Below are positions 34,454 to 44,473 of a stretch of DNA of 64,000 nucleotides, in pieces. The notes under the pieces were generated by a model. It worked only from the letters and a program-made list of their open reading frames with translations, was not told the DNA's origin and did not search any database. Position 1 is the stretch's first letter. Each line of letters starts with the position of its first letter. This DNA is from Gemmatimonadaceae bacterium (GTDB lineage Bacteria; Gemmatimonadota; Gemmatimonadetes; Gemmatimonadales; Gemmatimonadaceae), in NCBI GenBank assembly GCA_025928335.1, contig JAICJQ010000003.1, positions 16,970 through 80,969 of the forward strand, read 5' to 3'. The translations under genes and the position numbers were made by a program.

Positions 34454-35151
34454 CCTTTCTTCCCCGCCCGCGCGGCTCGGCGTTCGGCAGCGCGCTTCGC
34501 GGAGTCCGCGGCAATGGAATCGGTGACGGCGAACAGCGCTCGCATCGCGTTGGCGCGCGTGATCTCCGACTGCACTGCAGTGCTCATCGACCCGATGAGC
34601 GATGCAACAGCCGGCGCATCGGCGACCGCCGACAGCTGCGTGAGATACTGCGCCATCAATTGATGGCCGGCGACCGACTGCATCACGTACGCTCGATCGA
34701 AGCCGCGTCCGCCATGCTGATTGATGCTGTCGATCTGTGCCTGCATCTGCCCTCGTATCGTCGTGCCGAGCGCCGGCAGGAGCGGAGCGATGTGCGCCGC
34801 CTCGGCGACTGAATCGATGGAGTGCTGCAGCGCCGTGTGCTCGCGATACATGGCGGCCGCAAAGGCGCGCACGGTATCCACATGCCAGCTACTCAACTCC
34901 ACATCGGCGGCCGCGGCCTGCCGTTGATTCATCGTCGTGAGCAACGCGAGGACGTTCCCATCGTTCAGCCATTTGATGTTGTCGCGCGGCGCGGCCGAAT
35001 CCTTGGCAACGTCGCCCGCCGCCTCGGCAGTTCTCGCCGGACGCGATGCTGCTGCCGCCGGTTGTTTCGAAGCCGGCTTGTCCTTCGCGCATGCCGCGAT
35101 CGCACCGATCGCGGCGAACGCGCCAATAAAACCCCAGGTTCGATTCATCAC
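34450..35151 (-). CDS. DUF4142 lipoprotein (ferritin-like fold)
   Basis: A 233-residue lipoprotein (lipobox AIAAC) with an Ala/Lys-rich linker to ~55. A helical DUF4142 domain follows: DGNVLALLTTMNQRQAAAADVE, VRAFAAAMYREHTALQHS, and AYVMQSVAGHQLMAQYL. DUF4142 belongs to the ferritin-like four-helix group; the His and Glu residues of the second and third helices match the family, but metal binding is unproven. It ends with a basic Arg/Ala tail. Downstream NYN gene overlaps by 4 bp. A paralogue lies immediately upstream. Confidence 0.88.
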   Translation of the reverse strand: MMNRTWGFIGAFAAIGAIAACAKDKPASKQPAAAASRPARTAEAAGDVAKDSAAPRDNIKWLNDGNVLALLTTMNQRQAAAADVELSSWHVDTVRAFAAAMYREHTALQHSIDSVAEAAHIAPLLPALGTTIRGQMQAQIDSINQHGGRGFDRAYVMQSVAGHQLMAQYLTQLSAVADAPAVASLIGSMSTAVQSEITRANAMRALFAVTDSIAADSAKRAAERRAARAGKKG

Positions 35152-35185
35152 TCGAGCTCTCCGGCGAATGCCGTGCGAAAGCAGA

Positions 35186-35209
35186 ATGCCCGGGCCTCTG
35201 CCCGGGCAT
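35186..35209 (-). terminator. Terminator between the two DUF4142 genes
   Basis: ATGCCCGGGC and GCCCGGGCAT pair perfectly (10 bp) around a 4-nt loop, followed on the minus strand by TCTGCTTTC. It lies between the 35262 stop and the next start at 35151, so it separates the paralogues into two transcripts. Confidence 0.7.
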
Positions 35210-35261
35210 CCTTATTCAAAGAGCGCGCCCAGCCGTCTCTTGCCGGGCTCCGCGATGGTCG

Positions 35262-35912
35262 TCAGGGACTCTTTTTCTTCCCGCTATCGGCTGCGCCGGC
35301 GGCCGGAGCCGCGCCCAGTTTGCTCTGGATATCCTGCGCCTTGGTGAGGTGCGCCTGGATATTCGGCGTGGCTTTCGTGATCAGAGCCTTGAGCGACGTG
35401 TCCTGCGCCGCGCCCTGGGCTGCTTGGAGGAGCGACAACACGGACTGATGGACAGCGACTTCGTTGTCGATGTACGCTTTGTCCCACGCCGCTCCCTTCG
35501 CCATGGCGTTGAGGCTGTCGTGCATCTTCTGCGCAGCCTGTGGCAGGGTGTCATTGGCCGGCGGTGCCGGAGTGAGATTCAACTTCTTCGCGAGATCCTG
35601 CCCGGCTTTCCGTAACGCGTGATGGTCCCGCATCATCGTCCGGCCGAACTCCTTGACCTGCGCGTTCGTGCCCTTGGTCGACGCCAGATTGCCATTGGCG
35701 CTGTCACCCGCGTTCGCCTCGTCGAGCAAGGCCGCGATGTTCGCGTCATTGAGCGGCGGCGGAGCTGGTGCCGGCGCTGGTGCGGCAGCGGCCGCTTTCG
35801 CGGCGGAATCGGCGGCCGCGGTTGAATCAGTCTTGTTGTCATTTTTGGCGCATGCAGCCCACAACGCACTCGCGCCGACGAGTGCAATGCCACGAGCAAG
35901 GCGAATCGACAT
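35262..35912 (-). CDS. DUF4142 lipoprotein, second paralogue
   Basis: The ATG at 35912 (GGAGGA upstream) gives 216 residues with lipobox LWAAC. A long Ala/Pro-rich linker (AAAAPAPAPAPPP) leads to the DUF4142 core: DANIAALLDEANAGDSANGNL, VKEFGRTMMRDHHALRKAGQ, and DNEVAVHQSVLSLLQAAQ. The DHHAL and EVAVHQ histidines are at the same helix positions as in the neighbour. The downstream terminator suggests a single-gene transcript. Localisation should be the periplasmic side of a membrane. Confidence 0.88.
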   Translation of the reverse strand: MSIRLARGIALVGASALWAACAKNDNKTDSTAAADSAAKAAAAAPAPAPAPPPLNDANIAALLDEANAGDSANGNLASTKGTNAQVKEFGRTMMRDHHALRKAGQDLAKKLNLTPAPPANDTLPQAAQKMHDSLNAMAKGAAWDKAYIDNEVAVHQSVLSLLQAAQGAAQDTSLKALITKATPNIQAHLTKAQDIQSKLGAAPAAGAADSGKKKSP

Positions 35913-36081
35913 AGTTCCTCCGTACAGGGTGATGCGCCCGGAGCTAGCCGGGGAGTTGGCTGGCCCAGCCACAGCAATTTTTGTACGCACTTCGCCCAGT
36001 TGCGTCGGCTAACGGGCCCGCAGTCGACACGTCTGACGGTGGCTGGTGTAGAGACTAGCAGATTTCTCTAAATCCCACTCC

Positions 36082-37050
36082 ATGACGAAACGAGCTCTGC
36101 GCAACTTGCTCATGCTCCTCGTCGCCGCCGCGTCCGCTTCTCTCGAAGCACCGCGCTTGGCGCATAGGCCGCTTGCCGATGCCACCGTCGAGCTCGTCGA
36201 CGCACCGGACGCGACCGCCGATGCCGTCACCCAAGTTGCGTCGACCGTTTCGTCCAGCCACCTCGGATTCGACACGAACGTCTATCCCGGCGACAAGGCG
36301 ATGGACGCCTGGAAACGCTCCGGCGATTACGAGTGGGTCGGCTACTATCTCTCGGCCCCATGCCACAAGGATGACTCGTGGACCGGCAAGCGCGCCCACC
36401 TCGTCGACAACGGATGGGGGCTCGCCGTCATCTACGTCGGACAACAGACGTGGGGGCAATCCTACGGGCCGACCACCGTGAAGCGGGTCGTTGTTTCAAA
36501 GAAGTCTAAATCCGCCAAGCACAAACGCCACGTCACGCGCACAATGACGCGCCGCACGGTCACACCAGTCGCCACGACCGGCGACGGTTGTTCTGCATCA
36601 TATGTCGGCGCGGCACAGGGGCGCATCGATGCCCGTGACGCCATCGCCCGCGCGACGCGCGAAGGCTTCGCGACTGGAACGGTCGTCTTCCTCGACGTCG
36701 AGCACATGGACCGCATCCCGCAGCGCATGCGCGATTACTATCGTGCCTGGACCGCCGCAGTCCTCGCCGACGGCCGTTACCGTCCCGGCGTTTATGCCCA
36801 TACGAAGAACGCCGGCACGATCTACGACGACGTCAGCGACGTCTACGACCAAGCCGGCCGGGAAGACGAGCCGCCCTTCTGGGTCGCGGGCTCGAGCGGC
36901 TTCGCGCCCGGCCGAGTCCCGAGCGACGTCGGCCATGCATTCGCTTCGGTCTGGCAGGGCGTCTTGGATGTCGTTCGCACCCACAACGGGGTCAAACTCC
37001 CGGTCGACATCTCCGTCGCCTCCGTCGCCTCGCCCAGTTTCGCCCAGTAG
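36082..37050 (+). CDS. DUF1906 glycoside-hydrolase-like secreted protein
   Basis: A 322-residue protein with a signal-like N-terminus (LRNLLMLLVAAASASLEAP). The domain from ~60 starts with HLGFDTNVYPGDKAMDAWKR and WVGYYLSAPCHKDDSW. After a Lys/Arg-rich insert (VSKKSKSAKHKRHVTRTMTR), it continues with TVVFLDVEHMDRIPQRMRDYY, PGVYAHTKNAG and FWVAGSSGF. This is the DUF1906 TIM-barrel family related to GH25 lysozymes, with the Asp/Glu pair in LDVEHM positioned like GH25 catalytic acids. Peptidoglycan hydrolysis is possible, not shown. The basic insert is unusual. Confidence 0.85.
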   Translation: MTKRALRNLLMLLVAAASASLEAPRLAHRPLADATVELVDAPDATADAVTQVASTVSSSHLGFDTNVYPGDKAMDAWKRSGDYEWVGYYLSAPCHKDDSWTGKRAHLVDNGWGLAVIYVGQQTWGQSYGPTTVKRVVVSKKSKSAKHKRHVTRTMTRRTVTPVATTGDGCSASYVGAAQGRIDARDAIARATREGFATGTVVFLDVEHMDRIPQRMRDYYRAWTAAVLADGRYRPGVYAHTKNAGTIYDDVSDVYDQAGREDEPPFWVAGSSGFAPGRVPSDVGHAFASVWQGVLDVVRTHNGVKLPVDISVASVASPSFAQ

Positions 37051-37103
37051 GCGTCGCTGACGGTTCGTCGCTCGACTGTTTGGGTTGGTTGCTCGGGTCG
37101 AGA

Positions 37104-37265
37104 AACTGGATACGGGACACTGCGACGGGACTGAACGGAAAAAGACAGGATTACCTGCCTTTTGTTTGGGGCCAGTCGAAAGAGTCTCTCACGCTACATC
37201 CCTTCAAGAGCAGTCAATCCTGTAGCGCTCCCGTTCCATCCCGTTTCTTGTCCCGTATCCATTTG
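37104..37265. repeat. Imperfect inverted-repeat element with ~55-bp arms
   Basis: The left segment (37104-37155) and the complement of the right segment (37211-37265) share TGGATACGGGACA and further ACGGGA, GAACGG and ACAGGATT blocks in the same order with few gaps. About 55 bp separate them. The element fills most of the gene-free 37053-37324 interval between the DUF1906 protein and the convergent RND gene. A mobile-element-like or REP-type repeat is likely; no ORF is inside. Confidence 0.6.
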
Positions 37266-37324
37266 CACCAAGCATCCACGGCGCACCGAGACGCAAACGG
37301 CCGCGACACCGCGGCGCAACGAGA

Positions 37325-40300
37325 TTAGTCGCCGGGCTCCGGAATCGGCGTTGGAACCGGCGCGCCCTTGAATCGCGCCGACAACGCCTCGCGCCACTCA
37401 TCCAAGATCTCGTACACCGTCGGAATCACGATGAGCGTCAGGACGGTGGATGTGATCACGCCACCGATGACGGCGCGTCCGAGCGGGGCGCGGAAGTCGG
37501 CGCCCTCACCCAACCCGAGCGCGACGGGCACCATGCCGGCGATCAGCGCGAGCGTCGTCATGAGAATCGGGCGAAGACGAATCCGGCCCGCCTCGATCAA
37601 GGCTTCGCGTCGCTCGAGACCGCGGCCCGTGTGCGCCCATTTGGCAAAATCGATCAGCAGGATCGCGTTCTTCGCCACGATGCCCATCAGGAGGATCACG
37701 CCGATCAGGCTCATGAGATTCAACGTGTCGCGCGTCACGATCAGCGCGAGCACGACCCCGATCAGCGACAGTGGAAGCGAAATCAGAATCGCCAGCGGGT
37801 CGAGGAACGAACCGAACTGCACGACGAGAATCAGGTACATGAGCATCACCGCGACACCGAGCGCGATGAAGATGTTGCCGAATACCTCATTCTGGCTCTG
37901 CGCCTCGCCGGCGGTCGAGATGTGATAGCCGGCCGGCAACTGCAGCTTGCCGACGTTCGACATCACCGCCGCCGACACCTTCCCGAGCGACGAGCCTTCG
38001 ATGTTCGCGCCGATGTTGACGACACGTTCGCGCTGGAAGTGGTCGATCTGCGACGGACCGGTGCTTGGCGTGATCTCCGCAACTTGGCTGAGCGGCACGA
38101 ACGCCGGCGGCCCCCCCGGCGTCGCCGGCATCACGATCACAGGCAGCTGGCCGAGGTCCGCCGCGTTCTCGCGTGAAGCGGGGACGAGACGCACGTGGAC
38201 GTAGCGCGAGATGCCGGACGGATCCACCCAGGTGCCCGCGTCGACACCGGCGAACGCGAATCGCAATGACGTCGCCAACTGCCCGAGGCTGACTCCGAGC
38301 GTGCCGGCAAGGCCGCGATTCACCTTGACGTTGAATTCCGGCTTCTGCCCTTTGGTCGAGAGCCCAACGTCGACGGCGCCCGGCGTCGCCGCCATGATCT
38401 GCCGAATCCGCTCGGCGTAGGTGTTGAGTATTGTTTGATCGGGACCCTGAAGCTGTAATTGCAACTGCTTCTGCGCGCCGCCGAAGCCCGATGCGAACGT
38501 ATAGGCCGTGGCGCCGCCGACATTGCGCATCTCCTGGCGTATGACTTGGCCGAGACCGTCCTGACTGATCGACCTGTCCTTCTTCGCCACGAGACGAACG
38601 TAGATGCTCGCGTTGTCGAACTGCGATGCCCCGGTCGTCGTGCCGACCGTAGTGTACGTGTATTCGACCTCCTTGTGCGCGCGAATCAGCCGCGCGATCT
38701 CCTCGGACTTGAGCGTCGTGTACTCGAGGCTCGAGCCCGGCGGCGTCTGGATCGCGATATTCAACTCGCTCTGGTCGCTCACCGGCACGAACGCGAAGCC
38801 GCCGGCGACGACTTGCAATGCGATCGCCCCGACGAACGACAGCACGGCGAGGCCGACCATCGTCCATCGATGATCGAGCGCCCACGCGATGACACTCTTG
38901 TAACGCTCCGCCTGACGATCGAACCAGACATTGAACCGCTCGAGCACGCGGGCGATCGCGTTCCGTCGTTCGTGGGCCTCGAGCTGCGGGTCAGGCCAAT
39001 ATGCCGACAGCATCGGGTCGAGCGAGAAAGAAACGAATAAGGAGACGAGAACCGCCGCCGCGATCGTCAACGCGAACGGCTTGAACCATTGGCCGGCGAT
39101 GCCCGGCATGAAGCCGACGGGGACGAATACTGCGACGATCGAGAACGTGGTCGCGGCGACGGCGAGCCCGATCTCGTCCGTCCCTTCGTGCGCGGCCTGC
39201 ATGTGGTCCGCGCCGAGCTCTACGTGACGCACGATGTTCTCGCGGACGACGATCGCGTCGTCGATGAGAATGCCAATCGCGAGCGACAGGCCGAGGAGCG
39301 ACATCGTGTTCAGCGTGAAGCCGAACATCCAAAGTGGAACGAACGACGCGAGCACCGAGACCGGGAGAGCGAGTCCTGTGATGACGGTGGAGCGCCAGGA
39401 GTTCAGGAAGAGGAAGACGACGAGTACAGTAAGGAGCGCGCCTTCGACGAGCGCCTCCTCGACGTTCCGCACCGAATGCCGCACCCGGACGCCGGCGTCG
39501 CGCACGACTTCGATCGTCGCCCCCGCGGGAAGGCTCTTCTGCAACGCGTCGACGCGCGCGCGAACGCGGTCGGCGACGGCGGTCGTGCTGTACTCGCGCG
39601 ACTTCACGATGTCCAAGCCGATCGCCTGCTTGCCATTGTAGAGCGCTGACGATTTCGGCTCCGCCGCCCCCGCCTCCACGTCGGCGACCTGGCCCAACGT
39701 GATGAGTTGCCCGTTGCGCTGCGAGATGACGAGCGAGTTGAAGTCCTCCGGCCGATCGAGCCGTCCCTCGAGCCGAATCGATCGCTGCTCCAGCGGGCCG
39801 TTCACGTTCCCGACAGGCGCCGCGAGGTTCTGCGACCGAAGGGCGCTTACGACCTGATCGATGCCGACCCCCACGGCGGCGAGATCCGTCGGCCGAACAT
39901 TCACGTTGAGCTGCGCGCTGTCGCCACCAACCACATTCACCTGCGCCACGCCGGGGATCCCACGGAGGTCGCCGGCGACCGTTTGCTCGGCGATTTGCGT
40001 CAGCTGCGGCGGGGTGAGCACGTTCGACGTGATCGCCAGCGAGACGATCGGGAGTTGATTCGGATCGAATCGCTGGATGATCGGTTCGAGAATCTCGGCG
40101 GGTAATTGCGCGCGGACCGCCGAGATGGCGTCGCGAATGTCCTGCGTCGCCTGCTCGACGGCTTTCGAGAACACGAACTGGACGATGATCTGCGCGAAGC
40201 CGTCCGTGGACGTCGAGTTGATCTTATCGACGCCGCTGATTCCGGAGATCTTGTCTTCGATCCGGGTGACCACTTCGCGCTCGACGACGTCGGGCGCCGC

Positions 40301-40459
40301 GCCAGGGTACGCAATGGCCACGAAGACGATCGGCGCGTCGATGTCGGGGAACTCGTCGGTGTCGAGGCGCGCAAGCGATGCCAAGCCAAAGACGACGAGC
40401 GCGATCATCGTCACTACCGTGACGATCGGCCGTCGTATGGCGAAGTCGGAGACGAACAT
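37325..40459 (-). CDS. RND multidrug efflux permease without adaptor gene
   Basis: A 1044-residue HAE1-type pump. TM1 is [20 protein letters not shown]4 carries D400 and D401 ([13 protein letters not shown]), and the porter motif [12 protein letters not shown] is at ~52. It closely resembles the 27118-30432 pump in the two TM blocks (for example SRHVEMG-like NIVRHVELG and [13 protein letters not shown]) but lacks its extra insert. There is no adaptor or TolC gene next to it. Instead its ATG lies 10 bp after the stop of the erythromycin-esterase-like gene, so these two are cotranscribed. It must borrow periplasmic partners from elsewhere, perhaps the neighbouring operons. Confidence 0.94.
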   Translation of the reverse strand: MFVSDFAIRRPIVTVVTMIALVVFGLASLARLDTDEFPDIDAPIVFVAIAYPGAAPDVVEREVVTRIEDKISGISGVDKINSTSTDGFAQIIVQFVFSKAVEQATQDIRDAISAVRAQLPAEILEPIIQRFDPNQLPIVSLAITSNVLTPPQLTQIAEQTVAGDLRGIPGVAQVNVVGGDSAQLNVNVRPTDLAAVGVGIDQVVSALRSQNLAAPVGNVNGPLEQRSIRLEGRLDRPEDFNSLVISQRNGQLITLGQVADVEAGAAEPKSSALYNGKQAIGLDIVKSREYSTTAVADRVRARVDALQKSLPAGATIEVVRDAGVRVRHSVRNVEEALVEGALLTVLVVFLFLNSWRSTVITGLALPVSVLASFVPLWMFGFTLNTMSLLGLSLAIGILIDDAIVVRENIVRHVELGADHMQAAHEGTDEIGLAVAATTFSIVAVFVPVGFMPGIAGQWFKPFALTIAAAVLVSLFVSFSLDPMLSAYWPDPQLEAHERRNAIARVLERFNVWFDRQAERYKSVIAWALDHRWTMVGLAVLSFVGAIALQVVAGGFAFVPVSDQSELNIAIQTPPGSSLEYTTLKSEEIARLIRAHKEVEYTYTTVGTTTGASQFDNASIYVRLVAKKDRSISQDGLGQVIRQEMRNVGGATAYTFASGFGGAQKQLQLQLQGPDQTILNTYAERIRQIMAATPGAVDVGLSTKGQKPEFNVKVNRGLAGTLGVSLGQLATSLRFAFAGVDAGTWVDPSGISRYVHVRLVPASRENAADLGQLPVIVMPATPGGPPAFVPLSQVAEITPSTGPSQIDHFQRERVVNIGANIEGSSLGKVSAAVMSNVGKLQLPAGYHISTAGEAQSQNEVFGNIFIALGVAVMLMYLILVVQFGSFLDPLAILISLPLSLIGVVLALIVTRDTLNLMSLIGVILLMGIVAKNAILLIDFAKWAHTGRGLERREALIEAGRIRLRPILMTTLALIAGMVPVALGLGEGADFRAPLGRAVIGGVITSTVLTLIVIPTVYEILDEWREALSARFKGAPVPTPIPEPGD

Positions 40460-40468
40460 TCCGTGCGG

Positions 40469-41848
40469 TTAGGGGTGCGCCGGGTTCACGCTGCGCGCAA
40501 AGACGATCGCATCGTAGTTCTTGGGAAATTCCACGCTCGTTTCGAACGCCGTCGGCGCCACTGGTGTGTAGATCTCCGTGATCAACCGCATCTGTCGCGG
40601 ACCGCGCAGCCACGCCCCCGCCGAATCGCTGGGTAGGCCGCGCATGTCGAGCCAGAAGTTCTGATTGTTCGCGCGCATCAACACGTCTTCATACGAATCG
40701 GCGCCCGGAACCGCTACCCGCGTATTGGCGAAGCCCGGTTCCCCCCCACTGCCGACACCCCCGCGTCCATTCGTCGACGGAACTCGAGCGCGAATCGTGC
40801 CGCCACCGATGGCGAACGCGACAGCACGATACTTGTCGCCCAGTCGCTCGCCGAGGGGGACGCCGGTTTGCACCGTCCGTCCATTGTCGATAACGATGCG
40901 TCCCATTTCCACGTCGCCACCCCAAACGAGGAGCTTTCCGCCCGGGGGCAGTTCGTCGAGCAGATAGATCACGTGCTCGGCGTTCTGCTTCTCGCGGGGC
41001 AGGTGACGGAGCCCGACGCTGACATGGTGGCGAACCAATCTGGCCATCGATTCCGCGAAGGCGATATCGGGCATCACGGGCGACGACACCGGGAACCGCG
41101 ATCGGAGCGCGGCGAGACTGTCGGCCGCGGCGGCCGTCGCCGGGCCGCATGCGTTCCAGAACGAACTGTCCGCGGCGCGTCCCTCGAGGCCCCAATGCGC
41201 GCCCTCGTTCGTCGCGACGCATGCGTACGTCCGCTTGAGCCACTGGTTGAGCGCGACGCCGGCAACCGAGTCCGGTAGGCTCGTCGCCACCTGAACGGCG
41301 CGCGCGGCGGTTGGAATCTCGAATCCGTAGAAGCCGAGCGGTCGATCCTTGTGCGCAATGTTCCACTGACGCATCGCGAGCATGAACGCCCACATCTCGC
41401 GTGACTCCCATCGCCACGATCCGAGTTGACGCATGATGCGGCGGGGGTCGCCTTGGGAAGTCTGGACCCAGCGGTTCAGCTCCAGCGCCTCGGGCATCGG
41501 CCCTTGGATGGCAATGCCGCGGAAACCCGAATCGGCGAGCGCGAAGAGCGTTCGTCGAACAATGTCCGGAAACTCGTCGGTGCCTTCCGTGAGCTCACTC
41601 AATCCGAAAACGCGCGCGCCATTGACGATCGGTGCGAGTGCGCGTCGGTCTCGGTCCAGATTCATCGAGTCAGCAAGGGCGAATCCGCTGGAATGCGCAT
41701 TCACCCACTGAAGCGCGGCCGACGCTGACGTGCTGAGCGCCGGCGGCGGCGTTGGCGGTGGCGGCGGCGCCCCTCGGCAAGCGCCAAGAGCGAACAACCA
41801 TATGGTAGCGGTGATGCTCGCCGCTGGACGAAAGGCGTTCATCGTCAT
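40469..41848 (-). CDS. Erythromycin-esterase-like lipoprotein, catalytic residues lost
   Basis: A 459-residue lipoprotein (lipobox FALGAC, then a Pro-rich stretch). The fold of the EreA/EreB family is recognisable: VFGLSELTEGTDEFPDIVRR, FRGIAIQGPMPEALELNRWV and GFYGFEIPT. However, the family's catalytic-base motif GEATHG reads SELTEG here (Glu88 in place of His), and the second active-site motif WAHNxH reads WGGDVE. Both essential histidine positions are missing, so macrolide hydrolysis is not expected. It may be a binding protein. It is cotranscribed with an RND pump. Confidence 0.82.
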   Translation of the reverse strand: MTMNAFRPAASITATIWLFALGACRGAPPPPPTPPPALSTSASAALQWVNAHSSGFALADSMNLDRDRRALAPIVNGARVFGLSELTEGTDEFPDIVRRTLFALADSGFRGIAIQGPMPEALELNRWVQTSQGDPRRIMRQLGSWRWESREMWAFMLAMRQWNIAHKDRPLGFYGFEIPTAARAVQVATSLPDSVAGVALNQWLKRTYACVATNEGAHWGLEGRAADSSFWNACGPATAAAADSLAALRSRFPVSSPVMPDIAFAESMARLVRHHVSVGLRHLPREKQNAEHVIYLLDELPPGGKLLVWGGDVEMGRIVIDNGRTVQTGVPLGERLGDKYRAVAFAIGGGTIRARVPSTNGRGGVGSGGEPGFANTRVAVPGADSYEDVLMRANNQNFWLDMRGLPSDSAGAWLRGPRQMRLITEIYTPVAPTAFETSVEFPKNYDAIVFARSVNPAHP

Positions 41849-41872
41849 AGCAGGATTCTCGAATCTAGATGG

Positions 41873-42811
41873 CTAAGTACCGGACTGCGGCGCGAGGCCC
41901 GTGTCACCAGACGCATCCCCGACGCTCGCCCCGAACTCGTCGTCGAGTAGCAGCCGGAGCTCGCGCGCCGCCATCGATTCCGGTCGTTGACGAAGCTTGA
42001 GCTGGGTCAGCGCCCGTCGAATCTGCAGTCCCTGGACCGGAACGACGACAAGGCGCCCGAGAGTAATCTGGTCGGCCGCGGCGGCTCTCGAGACGATGGC
42101 GACCCCAAGTCCGGCAGCGACGCCCTGCTTGATCGCCTCGGTGCCGCCAAGGCGCATGGTGCGAGTCGGACGGGCGCCGTGAAGCGCCAGCGCACGCTCC
42201 GCGACCTCGCGCGTTCCGGAACCGGGCTCCCGAACCAGAATCGTTTCGCGCATCAGGTCCTCGACGCGGATGTTCGACTGCTTTGCAATGCGTTGATCGG
42301 GATGAGCGATCACCACGAGCTCGTCTTCGCGCCAGGGTATGACATCCACCGCCTCATGCGAAATGGGACCCTCTACCAACGCCACGTCCGTGCGAGCCTC
42401 GAGCAAGAGCCGGAGGACAGAGCGCGTGTTCGCGCTGGTGGCGCGGATGTGGACGCTCGGGTGACGAACATGGAAGCGGCCGAGCACCGGTGGAAGCATG
42501 TATGTCGCGATAGTCGTGCTCGCCGCCACGCGGAGCGTTCCGCGCTTGAGACCACGTAGCTCACGGAGCTCTCGCTCCGCCATCCGTTCGACCCCGAACA
42601 GTTCTCTCGCCCGCCCGTAGAGCGCCCGACCCGCTTCCGTCAGGTTGACTCCGCGACCGCCCCGCTCGAGCAGCGAGACGTGCAGCTGTCGCTCCAATTC
42701 GTTGAGTGACTTGGAGATAGCTGGTTGGCTGAGTCGTAAGACGCGGGCGGCACTGGTGAATCCGCCTTGGTCGACGACTGCCGCAAACAGTCTGAGGTGG
42801 TGGAGGTTCAT
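41873..42811 (-). CDS. LysR-family transcriptional regulator
   Basis: A 312-residue LysR regulator: helix-turn-helix in the first 60 residues (LHHLRLFAAVVDQGGFTSAARVLRLSQPAISKSL), then the two-lobed ligand domain (GTLRVAASTTIATYMLPPVLG). It diverges from a YeiH-type transporter gene, the conserved arrangement of YeiE/YeiH-like pairs. An ATAACTCGAAGTTAT dyad lies just upstream of its ATG. The effector is unknown. Confidence 0.93.
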   Translation of the reverse strand: MNLHHLRLFAAVVDQGGFTSAARVLRLSQPAISKSLNELERQLHVSLLERGGRGVNLTEAGRALYGRARELFGVERMAERELRELRGLKRGTLRVAASTTIATYMLPPVLGRFHVRHPSVHIRATSANTRSVLRLLLEARTDVALVEGPISHEAVDVIPWREDELVVIAHPDQRIAKQSNIRVEDLMRETILVREPGSGTREVAERALALHGARPTRTMRLGGTEAIKQGVAAGLGVAIVSRAAAADQITLGRLVVVPVQGLQIRRALTQLKLRQRPESMAARELRLLLDDEFGASVGDASGDTGLAPQSGT

Positions 42812-42818
42812 CGCGTAT

Positions 42819-42833
42819 ATAACTCGAAGTTAT
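42819..42833. promoter_or_regulatory. LysR-type box in the lysR/yeiH divergent region
   Basis: ATAACTCGAAGTTAT is a perfect 6+6 dyad around CGA and contains the T-N11-A pattern of LysR boxes. It ends 8 bp before the lysR ATG and lies 57 bp before the transporter GTG. A CATAAT box near 42861 could serve the transporter; no clear -35. Confidence 0.55.
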
Positions 42834-42889
42834 GGCTCGATGAAAACAATGTACTGGACTCATAATCCTCGCAACCGCTAGCCTCCTGG

Positions 42890-43927
42890 GTGACTGCGAT
42901 CCCCTTCGCCTCGAGATTCGCCGGAAACCGCCGACTTCTGCCGGGCATCGCTGCGTCGATCGTCGTGTCGGTCGTGGCGGTCATCGGCGGCTGGCTCCAG
43001 ACCATCTGGCTTGGCCGACCGGTCGTCGAGCCGCTGGTGCTGGCGATCCTCGTCGGCATGCTGGTGCGCAGCCTCTATGGAATGCCGGCCGAGTGTGAGC
43101 CTGGCGTGCGGTTCGTTGGGAAAGAAGTGCTCGAGGTGGCGGTTTTTCTGCTCGGCGCGACACTCGATGCACCGAAGTTGTTCGCGTCTGGCCCAACGCT
43201 CGCGCTCGCGATCGTGATCGCCGTCGTCGTTGCGCTCATCGTTGGCGTCGGGATCGGACGCGCCGCGGGCTTGTCACCACGGCTCGCGCTGCTCGTGTCG
43301 TGCGGCAATGCAATCTGCGGTAACTCGGCGATCGCGGCGATCGCGCCGGTAATCGGTGCCGATCGTGAAGATGTCGCGGCGTCGATTGCGCTGACGGCAG
43401 TCCTTGGCGTGACGGTCGTGCTCACGCTTCCGCTCCTCGCGCTGCCGCTCGGCTACTCACACTACCAGTACGGCGTGCTGGCAGGTCTCTCGGTCTATGC
43501 GGTTCCGCAGGTACTCGCCGCCGCATATGCGGTAAGCGTCGTGAGCGGACAGGTGGCGACCGTCGTCAAGCTGGCACGTGTGCTGATGCTCGGGCCCGTC
43601 GTCGTTTTTCTCTCGCTTCGCCGGCGGCGAAGCGCCGATGCGATCGATCGCCCGAAGCGCACGACGACGCTGGTTCCGTGGTTCGTCGTCGGCTTCGTCC
43701 TGTTGGCGGTCGTGCGCAGCGCTGGTTGGCTGCCGGAGGCAGCGATCTCCACGGCGGCCGTCTCGGCTCGGTGGCTGACGGTCGCGGCAATGGCCGCACT
43801 AGGACTGTCGGTCGATTTCGCGTCGGTAAAACGCGTCGGAGCGCGAGTCGCGGTCGCCGCGGTGGGCTCACTCCTCGCGCTCCTTCTTACTGTGATTGCG
43901 TTGATTTCAGCTCTTGGAATTCGCTGA
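42890..43927 (+). CDS. YeiH/UPF0324-family membrane transporter (putative sulfate exporter)
   Basis: A 345-residue inner-membrane protein with about ten helices. Characteristic YeiH motifs are VVEPLVLAILVGMLVRS, FLLGATLDAPKLFASGP, the re-entrant SCGNAICGNSAIAAIAPVI and GLSVYAVPQVLAAAYAV. The family is annotated as a putative sulfate exporter, a label with little experimental support. The start is a GTG without a visible ribosome binding site. Its 3' end overlaps the convergent Rieske gene by 21 bp. Confidence 0.92.
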   Translation: MTAIPFASRFAGNRRLLPGIAASIVVSVVAVIGGWLQTIWLGRPVVEPLVLAILVGMLVRSLYGMPAECEPGVRFVGKEVLEVAVFLLGATLDAPKLFASGPTLALAIVIAVVVALIVGVGIGRAAGLSPRLALLVSCGNAICGNSAIAAIAPVIGADREDVAASIALTAVLGVTVVLTLPLLALPLGYSHYQYGVLAGLSVYAVPQVLAAAYAVSVVSGQVATVVKLARVLMLGPVVVFLSLRRRRSADAIDRPKRTTTLVPWFVVGFVLLAVVRSAGWLPEAAISTAAVSARWLTVAAMAALGLSVDFASVKRVGARVAVAAVGSLLALLLTVIALISALGIR

Positions 43928-44473
43928 GACTTTATTGTCGACGCGAACGACGGCGGCGGTCCATTGCGGTCCGTCGGAATCCTCCTCGAACACTTTATCG
44001 AGATCGACGGTCACGCCGTTCGGCTGCATTTGGATTGCGTAACGATCCATGTTGCGCGTGGCGCGTCCACTGCCCGCGATATAGGAACCGTCCGGCTGGA
44101 ACCTCGAGTGATGCTTTGGGCACTGGAACGCGTGGTCGTGATCGTCCCATCTCAGCGCGGTGTTCTGGTGCGGGCATGACAGCGCGAACGCATAGACCGC
44201 GTTCTGCCAACGCACGAGGATGACATCGTTGTCTTTGTCGATCTGCGCACCGTCCACGGCGGGCACGGTGTAGCTCCGCGTGCTACCGGAAGACCGCTTG
44301 GCTCCGGTGAACTCGAGCGGCATGGCGAGCGCGGCATTCTTCGCCATCCCCACCGCCATCATCGCTCCGGCAACGCTCAGGAAGCTGTCTCGCAGGAATT
44401 GACGGCGGCTGGCCGGAATCGCGCAGTCGAATTGTTCGCAGTCGTCGTGGATGTTCGTGTTCTTGGACATCAT
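43907..44473 (-). CDS. Tat-exported Rieske [2Fe-2S] protein
   Basis: A 188-residue protein with a twin-arginine signal (SRRQFLRDSF, RR at 23-24, hydrophobic run to ~50). The Rieske cluster ligands are C100 and H102 in SCPHQN and C118 and H121 in QCPKHHS. The spacing fits the ferredoxin-type Rieske fold and the CxH pair fits [2Fe-2S]. Two further cysteines (C12, C17) are in the N-terminus. No cytochrome b or oxidoreductase partner is encoded next to it, so its electron partner is unknown. Confidence 0.92.
   Translation of the reverse strand: MMSKNTNIHDDCEQFDCAIPASRRQFLRDSFLSVAGAMMAVGMAKNAALAMPLEFTGAKRSSGSTRSYTVPAVDGAQIDKDNDVILVRWQNAVYAFALSCPHQNTALRWDDHDHAFQCPKHHSRFQPDGSYIAGSGRATRNMDRYAIQMQPNGVTVDLDKVFEEDSDGPQWTAAVVRVDNKVSANSKS

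Noticed and set aside
40469-41848. Functional macrolide esterase (resistance gene)
   Set aside because: Both catalytic histidine motifs are replaced, so the name alone would mislead.
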